Origin: an uncultured Ruminococcus sp.
GTDB taxonomy: Bacteria > Bacillota > Clostridia > Oscillospirales > Ruminococcaceae
Reading direction: 5' to 3'
Length of the DNA: 5,738 nt
NCBI GenBank assembly: GCA_946540705.1
Contig: CAMNJD010000421.1
Coordinates: 1 to 5,738 of the forward strand
Part shown: positions 1 through 5,045 of the stretch, piece after piece
Layout of the letters: every line of letters begins with the position of its first letter
Position numbering within the stretch: position 1 is the stretch's first letter
Translations under genes and position numbers: made by a program
Notes under the pieces: generated by a model
The model's input: only the letters and a program-made list of their open reading frames with translations
The model's database searches: none
Told to the model about the DNA's origin: nothing

Positions 1-133
1 CTCGACCCGCAAGCCTTTGAAAAGGCTTGAGCGAAACTTTTAATATGGGCGAAATGAAAACTATTTGTTTCAACCTTATTTTTCCGACCACCTAAAAATT
101 ACATACCCTTATTTATTTTTCGTCCGCATGGAT
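1..133. other. Gene-free, AT-rich stretch downstream of the last operon gene
   Basis: Apart from the hairpin at 10-29, I see no gene, tRNA or clear promoter. The stretch 30-133 is much richer in A and T than the genes beside it, as expected for an intergenic region at the end of a transcription unit. The plus-strand open frame that starts here at 65 is the antisense of the acetyltransferase and DUF3795-type genes. Confidence 0.6.
10..29. repeat. Perfect small inverted repeat (hairpin) at the end of the operon
   Basis: CAAGCCTT at 10-17 pairs perfectly with AAGGCTTG at 22-29 around the loop TGAA. In the operon's direction no run of U follows within the 9 bases left in the window, so a classic intrinsic terminator is not shown. 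On the plus strand it is followed by a weak CTTTTAAT, 7 bases away. It could be a terminator stem, or the edge of a dispersed intergenic palindromic repeat; I recall similar hairpins recurring between genes in ruminococcal genomes but cannot verify that here. Confidence 0.55.
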
Positions 134-592
134 TCAAGGCAGTGCCATGACATAGATCTGACACGGATTCGCAGCATCCCAGTAGTCCGGGAACACCTCA
201 AATTCCTTGAATCCGCAGCTGAGATAAAACCGGTTTGTCCGGTCGTAATCCTCATACATGCCCATCTGCACGGTTTTCACCTGCAAAAACGAGTATCCCC
301 CAGCCGCAGCAGCCGACCGTGCCGCTTCCATGAGCCGACGCCCGATCCCGTTCCGGTGCCGTGCCTTCAGAACGCCCATAACAGCTACCTCGGCGGTATC
401 CTTTCCGGTCTCCTTCAGGCACAGAAATCCGGCATATTCGCCGTTCTCTTTCGCCGCCAGAAACGTCTGATCCACACAGTCTGCGATAAACTGCTCCCGG
501 CTTTCCGCGACCTCAAACCATTCCGTCAGTGCCTCAAGAATGTTCCTTGCAATCATTTGTTTAACGGCCGTATCCGTAATCTGTTCGATCAA
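134..592 (-). CDS. GNAT-family N-acetyltransferase, 152 aa, TTG start
   Basis: This is a probable acetyl-CoA-dependent acyltransferase; the acceptor (small molecule, peptide or protein amine) cannot be told from the sequence. It is full length for a single GNAT domain. The core strands and motif A are at about 67-92, with AEVAVMGVLKARHRNGIGRR. HRNGIG (79-84) is the acetyl-CoA pyrophosphate loop, with His where many members have Gln or Arg. Motif B follows as TNRFYLSCGF (119-128), giving the usual Tyr at 123, and the C-terminus reads EFEVFPDYWDAANPCQIYVM, which I recall from a clostridial GNAT subgroup. The start is TTG at 590-592: GGGAGGAG lies at 599-606, 6 bases upstream, while the first in-frame ATG (554-556) has no ribosome binding site and would trim 12 residues. 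It is the last gene before a 133-base gene-free stretch and probably the end of the operon. Confidence 0.9.
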   Translation of the reverse strand: MIEQITDTAVKQMIARNILEALTEWFEVAESREQFIADCVDQTFLAAKENGEYAGFLCLKETGKDTAEVAVMGVLKARHRNGIGRRLMEAARSAAAAGGYSFLQVKTVQMGMYEDYDRTNRFYLSCGFKEFEVFPDYWDAANPCQIYVMALP

Positions 593-598
593 TCTGTG

Positions 599-606
599 CT
601 CCTCCC
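599..606 (-). promoter_or_regulatory. Ribosome binding site that fixes the TTG start of the acetyltransferase
   Basis: The minus strand reads GGGAGGAG, followed by six bases (CACAGA) and then TTG. The near-consensus match and spacing are the reason to prefer TTG over the downstream ATG at 554-556. Confidence 0.85.
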
Positions 607-610
607 GTCC

Positions 611-1009
611 TCAGCGTCTGCCTGTCCGGATAAAACCGATCAGCGTTTCGAGGTCATCAAAATCATCGTAATCGCCGATGATGCCCTCGCGGTGATAGAC
701 AATGCCTGCCTGCTCATTGCGCTCCAGACAGTCCAGCAATTCCTCCTGACCGTACCGCCTTGCAAACTCCGCAAATGCACGCGCCTTGATCTTTTCGGCA
801 AACAGCCCCCTGCGGCAGTCCGCAGGCTCGCATTCAAAGCAGCCGCGAAGATTCTTTTCGATCACGCATTTCCGGTTCTCACACCACTCCGCATCCCTGC
901 ACCAGGACAGTTCCAGAAAGCCGTCCCGTTTGCATCCTTTGCATTCGGCATTCTCTGAGCAAAGACAGCAGGCCAGTCCGCATCTCGCGATTCCTAATTC
1001 CCGTTTCAT
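611..1009 (-). CDS. Cysteine-rich DUF3795-type protein, 132 aa
   Basis: This small soluble protein of unknown function has 13 cysteines, 12 of them in the first 65 residues: C10, C14, C15, C17, C23, C26, C37, C43, C48, C57, C60 and C65, plus C94. The opening IARCGLACCLC..AECKGC pattern is the hallmark I associate with DUF3795, whose members are thought to bind zinc or an iron-sulfur cluster; that role is inference. The C-terminal half is helical (about 66-100) and ends in an acidic stretch (DYDDFDDLETLIGFI, 113-127) typical of the family. The ATG at 1009 has GGAGGT at 1015-1020, 5 bases upstream. The gene lies 13 bases after the DUF3592-like gene and 18 bases before the acetyltransferase, so it is almost certainly in the same transcript. 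It is in the same reading frame as the acetyltransferase, separated from it by the single TGA at 611-613. Confidence 0.88.
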   Translation of the reverse strand: MKRELGIARCGLACCLCSENAECKGCKRDGFLELSWCRDAEWCENRKCVIEKNLRGCFECEPADCRRGLFAEKIKARAFAEFARRYGQEELLDCLERNEQAGIVYHREGIIGDYDDFDDLETLIGFIRTGRR

Positions 1010-1014
1010 TGCGT

Positions 1015-1020
1015 ACCTCC
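1015..1020 (-). promoter_or_regulatory. Ribosome binding site of the DUF3795-type gene
   Basis: GGAGGT on the minus strand stands five bases before the ATG at 1009. It lies in the 13-base gap just after the stop codon of the DUF3592-like gene, so ribosomes finishing that gene end next to it. Confidence 0.85.
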
Positions 1021-1022
1021 GT

Positions 1023-1619
1023 TCAGATCACAAAGCTGAAAACGATCCATGCAGCCGTCAGAATCACCGGAATGATGACAAAAAACTTTGCCGATCTTTG
1101 CTGATCCTCCCGCATGCGCTGCTTGATGACATCCGCATCAATCAGGGAAAGTCCCGGATGCTTTCTGCTGTACTTTACGGGCAGACTGCTCCCGATTTCC
1201 GCCTGAAGCGGGTACAGCTCCCGGCGGCTGAGCAGTACGGTCGGCGGAAACTCCTTTGTGACGGTTCTGCCGCCCGCCTGATAGGAAACTGTAAACACAA
1301 ACATGGCCTTGCGCACCCAGTCGTCGTCATGCAGGTGTGCCGGATGCGGGATCTCCCGCACCGCAGTGACCGTTCCGGCCGCAGACACGCCGTTTTTTTC
1401 CACAGCAGCTAAGATTTTCCGCCGGGTCAGTGCCCAGATGCACAGCACATCAGCCAGCAGAACAATCAGCCCCAGACAGATCCGGATCGTCCAGCCGGTC
1501 ACCTGCATCATCTTTCTGCCGGAAATGACGCCGGTCACACCCAGAACGCCGATGCCCGAACCGATCACCGCGCCGATGAGGATCCAGAGCAAAATCGCTT
1601 TGACACCGCTCTGCTTCAT
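1023..1619 (-). CDS. DUF3592-like membrane protein, three predicted transmembrane helices, 198 aa
   Basis: The function is unknown. Two hydrophobic helices (about 8-30 and 43-64) are followed by a soluble domain of about 100 residues and a C-terminal helix (about 178-197). The soluble part has the pattern I associate with DUF3592 proteins: AAGTVTAVRE (80-89), an alternating beta-strand segment MFVFTVSYQAGGRTVTKEF (106-124), and a GSSLPVKYSRKHPGLSLI stretch (143-160) ahead of the last helix. The family call is from memory. The ATG at 1619 is only 5 bases after the deaminase stop and has no recognisable Shine-Dalgarno sequence, so translation is probably coupled to the upstream gene. An in-frame extension to 1730 would run entirely inside the deaminase gene with a basic, non-family-like sequence, and I reject it. 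The stop lies 13 bases before the next gene. Confidence 0.8.
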   Translation of the reverse strand: MKQSGVKAILLWILIGAVIGSGIGVLGVTGVISGRKMMQVTGWTIRICLGLIVLLADVLCIWALTRRKILAAVEKNGVSAAGTVTAVREIPHPAHLHDDDWVRKAMFVFTVSYQAGGRTVTKEFPPTVLLSRRELYPLQAEIGSSLPVKYSRKHPGLSLIDADVIKQRMREDQQRSAKFFVIIPVILTAAWIVFSFVI

Positions 1620-1624
1620 GCCGC

Positions 1625-2893
1625 TTACTGTGTCAGCCGCGCAATGCGGTGCTGCGTATCTCTGAGGATCTCCTCCGGCGAAGCACCGATGAAATATTCG
1701 CCGTTTTCGTAGAGAATCTTTCCGGCGCACATCGTCAGCTTCACATTGCTGCGGTCGCCGCTGAGCACAAGGCTTTCGGGAATATGATGCTCCGGCTGCA
1801 TATTTGCCGCATGCAGGTCGATCATGATGATGTCCGCCTGCTTGCCCTCTGCGAGAATATCGCAGTCATTCAGTCCCATTGCACGGGCAGAGCCGACCGT
1901 CGCCGCTTTCAGCATCGCGGCAGCGGGAATCGCCGCCGCATCCATATTCCGCAGCTTTTGCAGAACAGCCCCCAGATACATCTCCTTAAACGGATCCAGT
2001 GCATTGTTCGACGCAGGGCCGTCTGTACCCAGTGCAAGATTCACGCCCTCTGCAAGGCACTCCTTCAGCGGTGCGATGCCGCTTGCCAGCTTGGCATTTG
2101 AGCACGGGCAGGACACAAACCACAGCCCGTTCCGCTGATATACCGCACGGTCCGCTTCATCGAACCAGACGCAGTGGAAGCCGCCGCCGCCGTGCTCCCA
2201 GAGCCCCAGCGACTCAAAATACTGCGCAGGCGATGCGCCGTGCCGCCCGATGCACTCGTCATGCTCTTTCTTTGTCTCACTGATATGCGTGAACACCGGC
2301 TCTTTTTCGGCCTGCGCCAGTCTTGCGACCTCTCTGTGCAGGCTCTCGTCACTGGTGTATTCCGCATGAAATCCGAGCCGGTAGCCGATGCGCGGGTGGA
2401 TACGGCGGAACTTCTGAAACTGTGCGTTCAGGCGCTCGACATCCTTTGCAGTGCCGTTGATGCTGCCGCACAGGATCGCACGCATGCCGCTCTCAACCGC
2501 AGCATGCACCGTGCTGTCCGGATAAAAATACATATCGAAGAATGCCGTCGTACCGGCCGCGAGATATTCAAGAATCGCAAGGCGGTCAAAGGCATAGACA
2601 TCCTCCTCTGTCAGCCTGTCCTCATAGGGAAAGACCTTCTCAAACAGCCATGTCTGAAGCGGGACATCCTCCGCAAAGGAGCGCAGAAAGGTCATGGCAG
2701 AATGCGTATGTGCATTTTTGAAGCTCGGCATCAGCAGATTTCCGTCCGCATTGATCTCGCGCTCAAATTCCGGCAGCTCCGCGGGTGTCTCTCCGATATA
2801 GCGGATCACCTCGCCGTCCGTCCAGAGTTCGCCCTGCCGGACGGTCAGGGGTTCTTCCATTGTCAGGATTTTTGCATTGTAAAACCGAATCAT
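1625..2893 (-). CDS. mtaD: Amidohydrolase: S-adenosylhomocysteine / 5'-methylthioadenosine / adenosine deaminase family, 422 aa
   Basis: This is a metal-dependent cytosolic deaminase that replaces the 6-amino group of adenine nucleosides with oxygen. Family members act on SAH (giving S-inosylhomocysteine), methylthioadenosine, 5'-deoxyadenosine or adenosine. The length and the amidohydrolase barrel motifs are complete: NAHTHS (60-65, metal ligands H62 and H64), AED (74-76, with E75 matching the substrate-contacting Glu of Thermotoga TM0936), FHAEYT (175-180, H176), FTHISET (201-207, metal ligand H203 and catalytic-type E206), FHCVWF (239-244, H240) and GTDGPASNN (289-297, metal ligand D291). 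Most relatives read HAPYT where this reads HAEYT. A longer open frame begins at 2998, but the ATG at 2893 has GGGAAAGGAT at 2901-2910 and begins the family's usual N-terminus (IRFYNAKIL), so I choose it. Location in an operon with ahcY and purine nucleoside phosphorylase favours SAH or adenosine as substrate. The symbol is by family; dadD-like function is an alternative. Confidence 0.92.
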   Translation of the reverse strand: MIRFYNAKILTMEEPLTVRQGELWTDGEVIRYIGETPAELPEFEREINADGNLLMPSFKNAHTHSAMTFLRSFAEDVPLQTWLFEKVFPYEDRLTEEDVYAFDRLAILEYLAAGTTAFFDMYFYPDSTVHAAVESGMRAILCGSINGTAKDVERLNAQFQKFRRIHPRIGYRLGFHAEYTSDESLHREVARLAQAEKEPVFTHISETKKEHDECIGRHGASPAQYFESLGLWEHGGGGFHCVWFDEADRAVYQRNGLWFVSCPCSNAKLASGIAPLKECLAEGVNLALGTDGPASNNALDPFKEMYLGAVLQKLRNMDAAAIPAAAMLKAATVGSARAMGLNDCDILAEGKQADIIMIDLHAANMQPEHHIPESLVLSGDRSNVKLTMCAGKILYENGEYFIGASPEEILRDTQHRIARLTQ

Positions 2894-2900
2894 ATTCTGT

Positions 2901-2910
2901 ATCCTTTCCC
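2901..2910 (-). promoter_or_regulatory. Ribosome binding site that fixes the deaminase start
   Basis: GGGAAAGGAT on the minus strand precedes the ATG at 2893 by seven bases counted from the T, or eight from AAAGGA. It supports this start over the 35-residue extension that would overlap the upstream gene. Confidence 0.75.
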
Positions 2911-2912
2911 AA

Positions 2913-3530
2913 TTACTCAGCGGTTCCGCGGGACTGCTCCAGCGCCTCCTGCATCGACTCGACCGCGATCTGGATGCGCTCGATCTCCTGCGACTCATCC
3001 GGCAGGGCGGCTGATGTCCCCTGAAAGCTCAGATAAGCGCCGTAGCAGTCCAGGAGCTGCTCTGTCCGCTGCATCAGCTTTGCAATGTGCTTCTGCATGG
3101 CTGCGCGGTATTTGTCGTTGCCGATTCTGTCATACTGAAAGAAATTGAGCAGATGCAGCATCTGCGCGGCGAGCGTATAGAACACCTGCTCCATGTTGTC
3201 ATACAGCGGGTCATCCCGCAGCATTTTGTCAAGCTGCATGCGCATTGCATGCCGCTCCCGGAACACCTCGATCTGATGACAGAAGCCGTGCAGCCAGTCC
3301 CGGACAGTCCCGCCGTACTGTCCCAGCGCAAAATGACGGGAGGTGTCGGAAATAAACTCATATTCCTTTGTGACAAACAGCTTGCGGTATTCGTCATTGC
3401 GGTTATTCCTGACCGCATCGTCAGCCGTCAGTGCATAGTTGTAGTTGACCTTCGTGTGCATCCGCAGGTGCTTTCTCTCCCAGTCCTGAAGCTGACGCAG
3501 CGCTTTTTCTTCCTTTGCAAATTTCCGCAC
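2913..3530 (-). CDS. Unrecognised soluble, mainly helical protein, 205 aa, GTG start
   Basis: No family is recognised. The product has no signal peptide or membrane segment. It is rich in charged and aromatic residues and appears almost wholly alpha-helical: a basic N-terminal helix (about 1-25, with KFAKEEKALRQLQDWERK), a middle region rich in Tyr, His and Arg (about 26-110), a hydrophobic helix MEQVFYTLAAQMLHLLNFF (113-131), and an acidic C-terminal helix (about 178-200, QEIERIQIAVESMQEALEQ) that could form a coiled coil. The start is the weak point. An in-frame TGA at 3540-3542 rules out anything farther upstream than the GTG at 3528-3530, and a GAGGAG at 3543-3548 stands 12 bases before it, which is a long spacing. 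The next in-frame ATG is residue 24. The stop is 19 bases before the deaminase start, so the two are probably translated from one mRNA. Codon use resembles the neighbours and the frame is long and open, so I believe it is a real gene. Confidence 0.75.
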   Translation of the reverse strand: MRKFAKEEKALRQLQDWERKHLRMHTKVNYNYALTADDAVRNNRNDEYRKLFVTKEYEFISDTSRHFALGQYGGTVRDWLHGFCHQIEVFRERHAMRMQLDKMLRDDPLYDNMEQVFYTLAAQMLHLLNFFQYDRIGNDKYRAAMQKHIAKLMQRTEQLLDCYGAYLSFQGTSAALPDESQEIERIQIAVESMQEALEQSRGTAE

Positions 3531-3542
3531 GCCGGTAACTCA

Positions 3543-3548
3543 CTCCTC
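3543..3548 (-). promoter_or_regulatory. Probable, distant ribosome binding site of the GTG-start gene
   Basis: GAGGAG on the minus strand lies 12 bases before the GTG at 3530. This is longer than the 5-8 bases seen at the neighbouring genes, so initiation may be weak. It overlaps an ATG at 3548-3550 that is in another frame. Confidence 0.5.
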
Positions 3549-3598
3549 ATTCAATAGGCCATAGAAATATTACAAGACAGAATGTGTCCGTTCTCAGC

Positions 3599-4159
3599 TC
3601 AGCAGTTCAAAAACGCAAATGCGTTAACGGCAGCTGCAATCAAGATAACAATGATCCAGAACGCAATCGGCAATGCTGAATCAGTGATTACGGTCACTGC
3701 TATAAGAGCGATTGCGGTCATTTCCGCAATAAAACTGACCCAGAAGAGAATACGGTAGATTATCCTTGCTTTCCGGCTCAGTTGTTTGCGGTTCTTTCGC
3801 GAAATCGGCTGTGCTTCCTGCGGGAAAACGGTTTTATTCTGTTTATTAACGTTGTTAACGCCGTCCATCTCTGCGCTGATCTTTCCGCCGCTAAGCCACG
3901 ACCTGAAGAAAAACCGAAGCCCTAAAATTGCCGGTGTGCCTATGATTAAGAAAATCAATAAAAACAATATGGGGCGCGGAAAAAGGCCTCCAAGATGTAT
4001 AGCCGTAAAAGCTCCTGCCGGAAAACTCAGCAATGTGAGTACCGTGCAGAGAACAAATTTCAGAATATCTTTCCCAAACCCGTTGTCCTTTGCTGCCTGC
4101 TTCGCTTTTTGCTGCTGCTCCTGCGTCATGTAAAAGGTATCGGATTTATCAGGATTCAT
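3599..4159 (-). CDS. Unrecognised membrane protein with four predicted transmembrane helices, 186 aa
   Basis: I do not recognise a family. The first 30 residues are hydrophilic and Gln/Lys-rich (TQEQQQKAKQAAK, 12-24). Two hydrophobic segments follow at about 33-55 and 62-86, then a polar, basic loop (about 88-133) including SRKNRKQLSRKAR, then two more segments at about 134-157 and 163-184, ending FLNC. By the positive-inside rule the termini and central loop are probably cytoplasmic. No catalytic motif or signal peptidase site is visible. The start is well supported: ATG at 4159 with AAAGGAGG at 4166-4173, 6 bases upstream. The gene lies 37 bases after the phosphorylase stop. Hand counts over five 60-base rows (3661-3780 and 3841-4020) give about 47% GC, against 62-68% in sample rows of the phosphorylase and deaminase genes, so it may be a more recent arrival in the operon. 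No link to SAH metabolism is apparent. Confidence 0.8.
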   Translation of the reverse strand: MNPDKSDTFYMTQEQQQKAKQAAKDNGFGKDILKFVLCTVLTLLSFPAGAFTAIHLGGLFPRPILFLLIFLIIGTPAILGLRFFFRSWLSGGKISAEMDGVNNVNKQNKTVFPQEAQPISRKNRKQLSRKARIIYRILFWVSFIAEMTAIALIAVTVITDSALPIAFWIIVILIAAAVNAFAFLNC

Positions 4160-4165
4160 TTTGTG

Positions 4166-4173
4166 CCTCCTTT
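4166..4173 (-). promoter_or_regulatory. Ribosome binding site of the four-helix membrane protein
   Basis: AAAGGAGG on the minus strand, six bases before the ATG at 4159, is the best match to the anti-Shine-Dalgarno in the window. This suggests the gene is well translated despite its different base composition. Confidence 0.85.
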
Positions 4174-4196
4174 GGGAATAAACCGGTTTTCAGCTG

Positions 4197-5027
4197 TCAG
4201 GATAATTCTCCGAATTCCCTGATCGCTGTCCGCACGAGCTTCTCAAACTGCGGCGCTGCCTTGTCGCCGGCCTCCTTGACCTCCTCATGGGTCAGCGGAT
4301 GCGGAGAGATGCCGGCAGCAAGATTGCTGATGCAGGACACGCCGCAGATCTCCATGCCGCAGTGTCTTGCGGCGACGGCCTCAATGGCAGTGCTCATGCC
4401 GACCGCGTCTGCGCCGAGCATCCGGAACATCCGGATCTCTGCCGGGGATTCGTATGCCGGCCCCGCTGTCTGGACATAAACGCCCTCCTTCAGCGGAATA
4501 TCCTCGTTCACTGCGATCTTCCGGATCATTTTGTTCAGACGCTTACTGTAAATTTCGCTCATATCAGGAAAACGCACCCCGAGCTCGTCGAGATTTGCCC
4601 CCCGCAGCGGCGACGGCACAAAGCTCGAGATCTGATCGGTGATGAGCATAAACTCACCTGCCTTCATGCCCGGCTGAATCCCGCCTGCGGCATTGGTCAG
4701 GAACAGAATCTCTGCGCCGAGACTGCGCAGCACACGGATCGGCAGAACCGCCTCCTGCGGCGAGTAGCCCTCATACATGTGAACTCTGCCCTGCATGACC
4801 GCGACCGGTACACCCCCGCAGTATCCGAACACAAACCGCCCGGCATGTCCTGCGACCGTCGAGACGGGAAATCCGGGGATATCTGCGTAATTCAATGTCT
4901 TGACCGCATCAATCCGATCTCCGAAGGCACCAAGCCCCGAGCCCAGCACCAATGCGATCTTCGGCTGAAAATCCACCTGCTCCGCAACATAATTGCAGCA
5001 GGCTGAAAGCTGCTCTGATACTGTCAT
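4197..5027 (-). CDS. Purine nucleoside phosphorylase, trimeric (PNP-I) type, 276 aa
   Basis: This enzyme cleaves purine (deoxy)ribonucleosides with phosphate to give the free base and (deoxy)ribose-1-phosphate. It is full length for the low-molecular-weight trimeric family (about 270-290 residues). Visible motifs are GSGLG (29-33, phosphate loop), GHAGRF (60-65, containing H61), GRVHMYEGY (80-88, giving phosphate-binding R81 and catalytic H83), TNAAGG (111-116), AGPAYES (188-194, with E193 matching human E201), VGMST (209-213, with S212 matching human S220), N235 (matching human N243) and H247 (matching human H257). Asn at 235, where methylthioadenosine phosphorylases have Asp, points to 6-oxopurines such as inosine and guanosine. 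The ATG at 5027 has GGAGG at 5036-5040, 8 bases upstream. The gene sits 18 bases after ahcY. Its likely role is to consume the inosine produced during SAH recycling, and it can also serve general purine salvage. The exact symbol (punA, pnp or deoD-like naming) is not decidable from sequence alone. Confidence 0.95.
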   Translation of the reverse strand: MTVSEQLSACCNYVAEQVDFQPKIALVLGSGLGAFGDRIDAVKTLNYADIPGFPVSTVAGHAGRFVFGYCGGVPVAVMQGRVHMYEGYSPQEAVLPIRVLRSLGAEILFLTNAAGGIQPGMKAGEFMLITDQISSFVPSPLRGANLDELGVRFPDMSEIYSKRLNKMIRKIAVNEDIPLKEGVYVQTAGPAYESPAEIRMFRMLGADAVGMSTAIEAVAARHCGMEICGVSCISNLAAGISPHPLTHEEVKEAGDKAAPQFEKLVRTAIREFGELS

Positions 5028-5035
5028 GTTCCGTT

Positions 5036-5040
5036 CCTCC
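5036..5040 (-). promoter_or_regulatory. Ribosome binding site of the purine nucleoside phosphorylase
   Basis: GGAGG on the minus strand lies eight bases before the ATG at 5027, inside the 18-base gap after the ahcY stop. Confidence 0.8.
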
Positions 5041-5045
5041 GTTTT

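Noticed and set aside
65..958. Plus-strand open frame of 297 codons
   Set aside because: It runs antisense to the acetyltransferase and DUF3795-type genes, has no family-like motifs, and arises from the codon bias of the real genes.
1620..1730. 37-residue N-terminal extension of the DUF3592-like protein
   Set aside because: It lies inside the deaminase coding region and is basic and unlike a membrane protein N-terminus; the ATG at 1619 sits directly before the first hydrophobic helix.
2894..2998. 35-residue N-terminal extension of the deaminase
   Set aside because: It overlaps the upstream gene, is Arg/Ser-rich low-complexity sequence, and a good ribosome binding site precedes the ATG at 2893.
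2174..3148. Plus-strand open frame of 324 codons
   Set aside because: It is antisense to the deaminase and the helical protein and crosses both their boundaries; the product is Cys/Arg/His-rich without recognisable structure.
3531..3598. Possible internal promoter or terminator in the longest intergenic gap
   Set aside because: TAATAT-like and CGGACA-like boxes are only 12 bases apart, and the GACA/TGTC stem (3576-3588) has just four pairs with no U-tract, so neither is supported.
4180..4189. Ten-base palindrome AAACCGGTTT between the phosphorylase and the membrane protein gene
   Set aside because: It is short, occurs once in the gap, has no loop, and nothing ties it to a known operator.
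4287..5006. Plus-strand open frame of 239 codons
   Set aside because: It is antisense to the purine nucleoside phosphorylase, whose motifs are complete on the minus strand.
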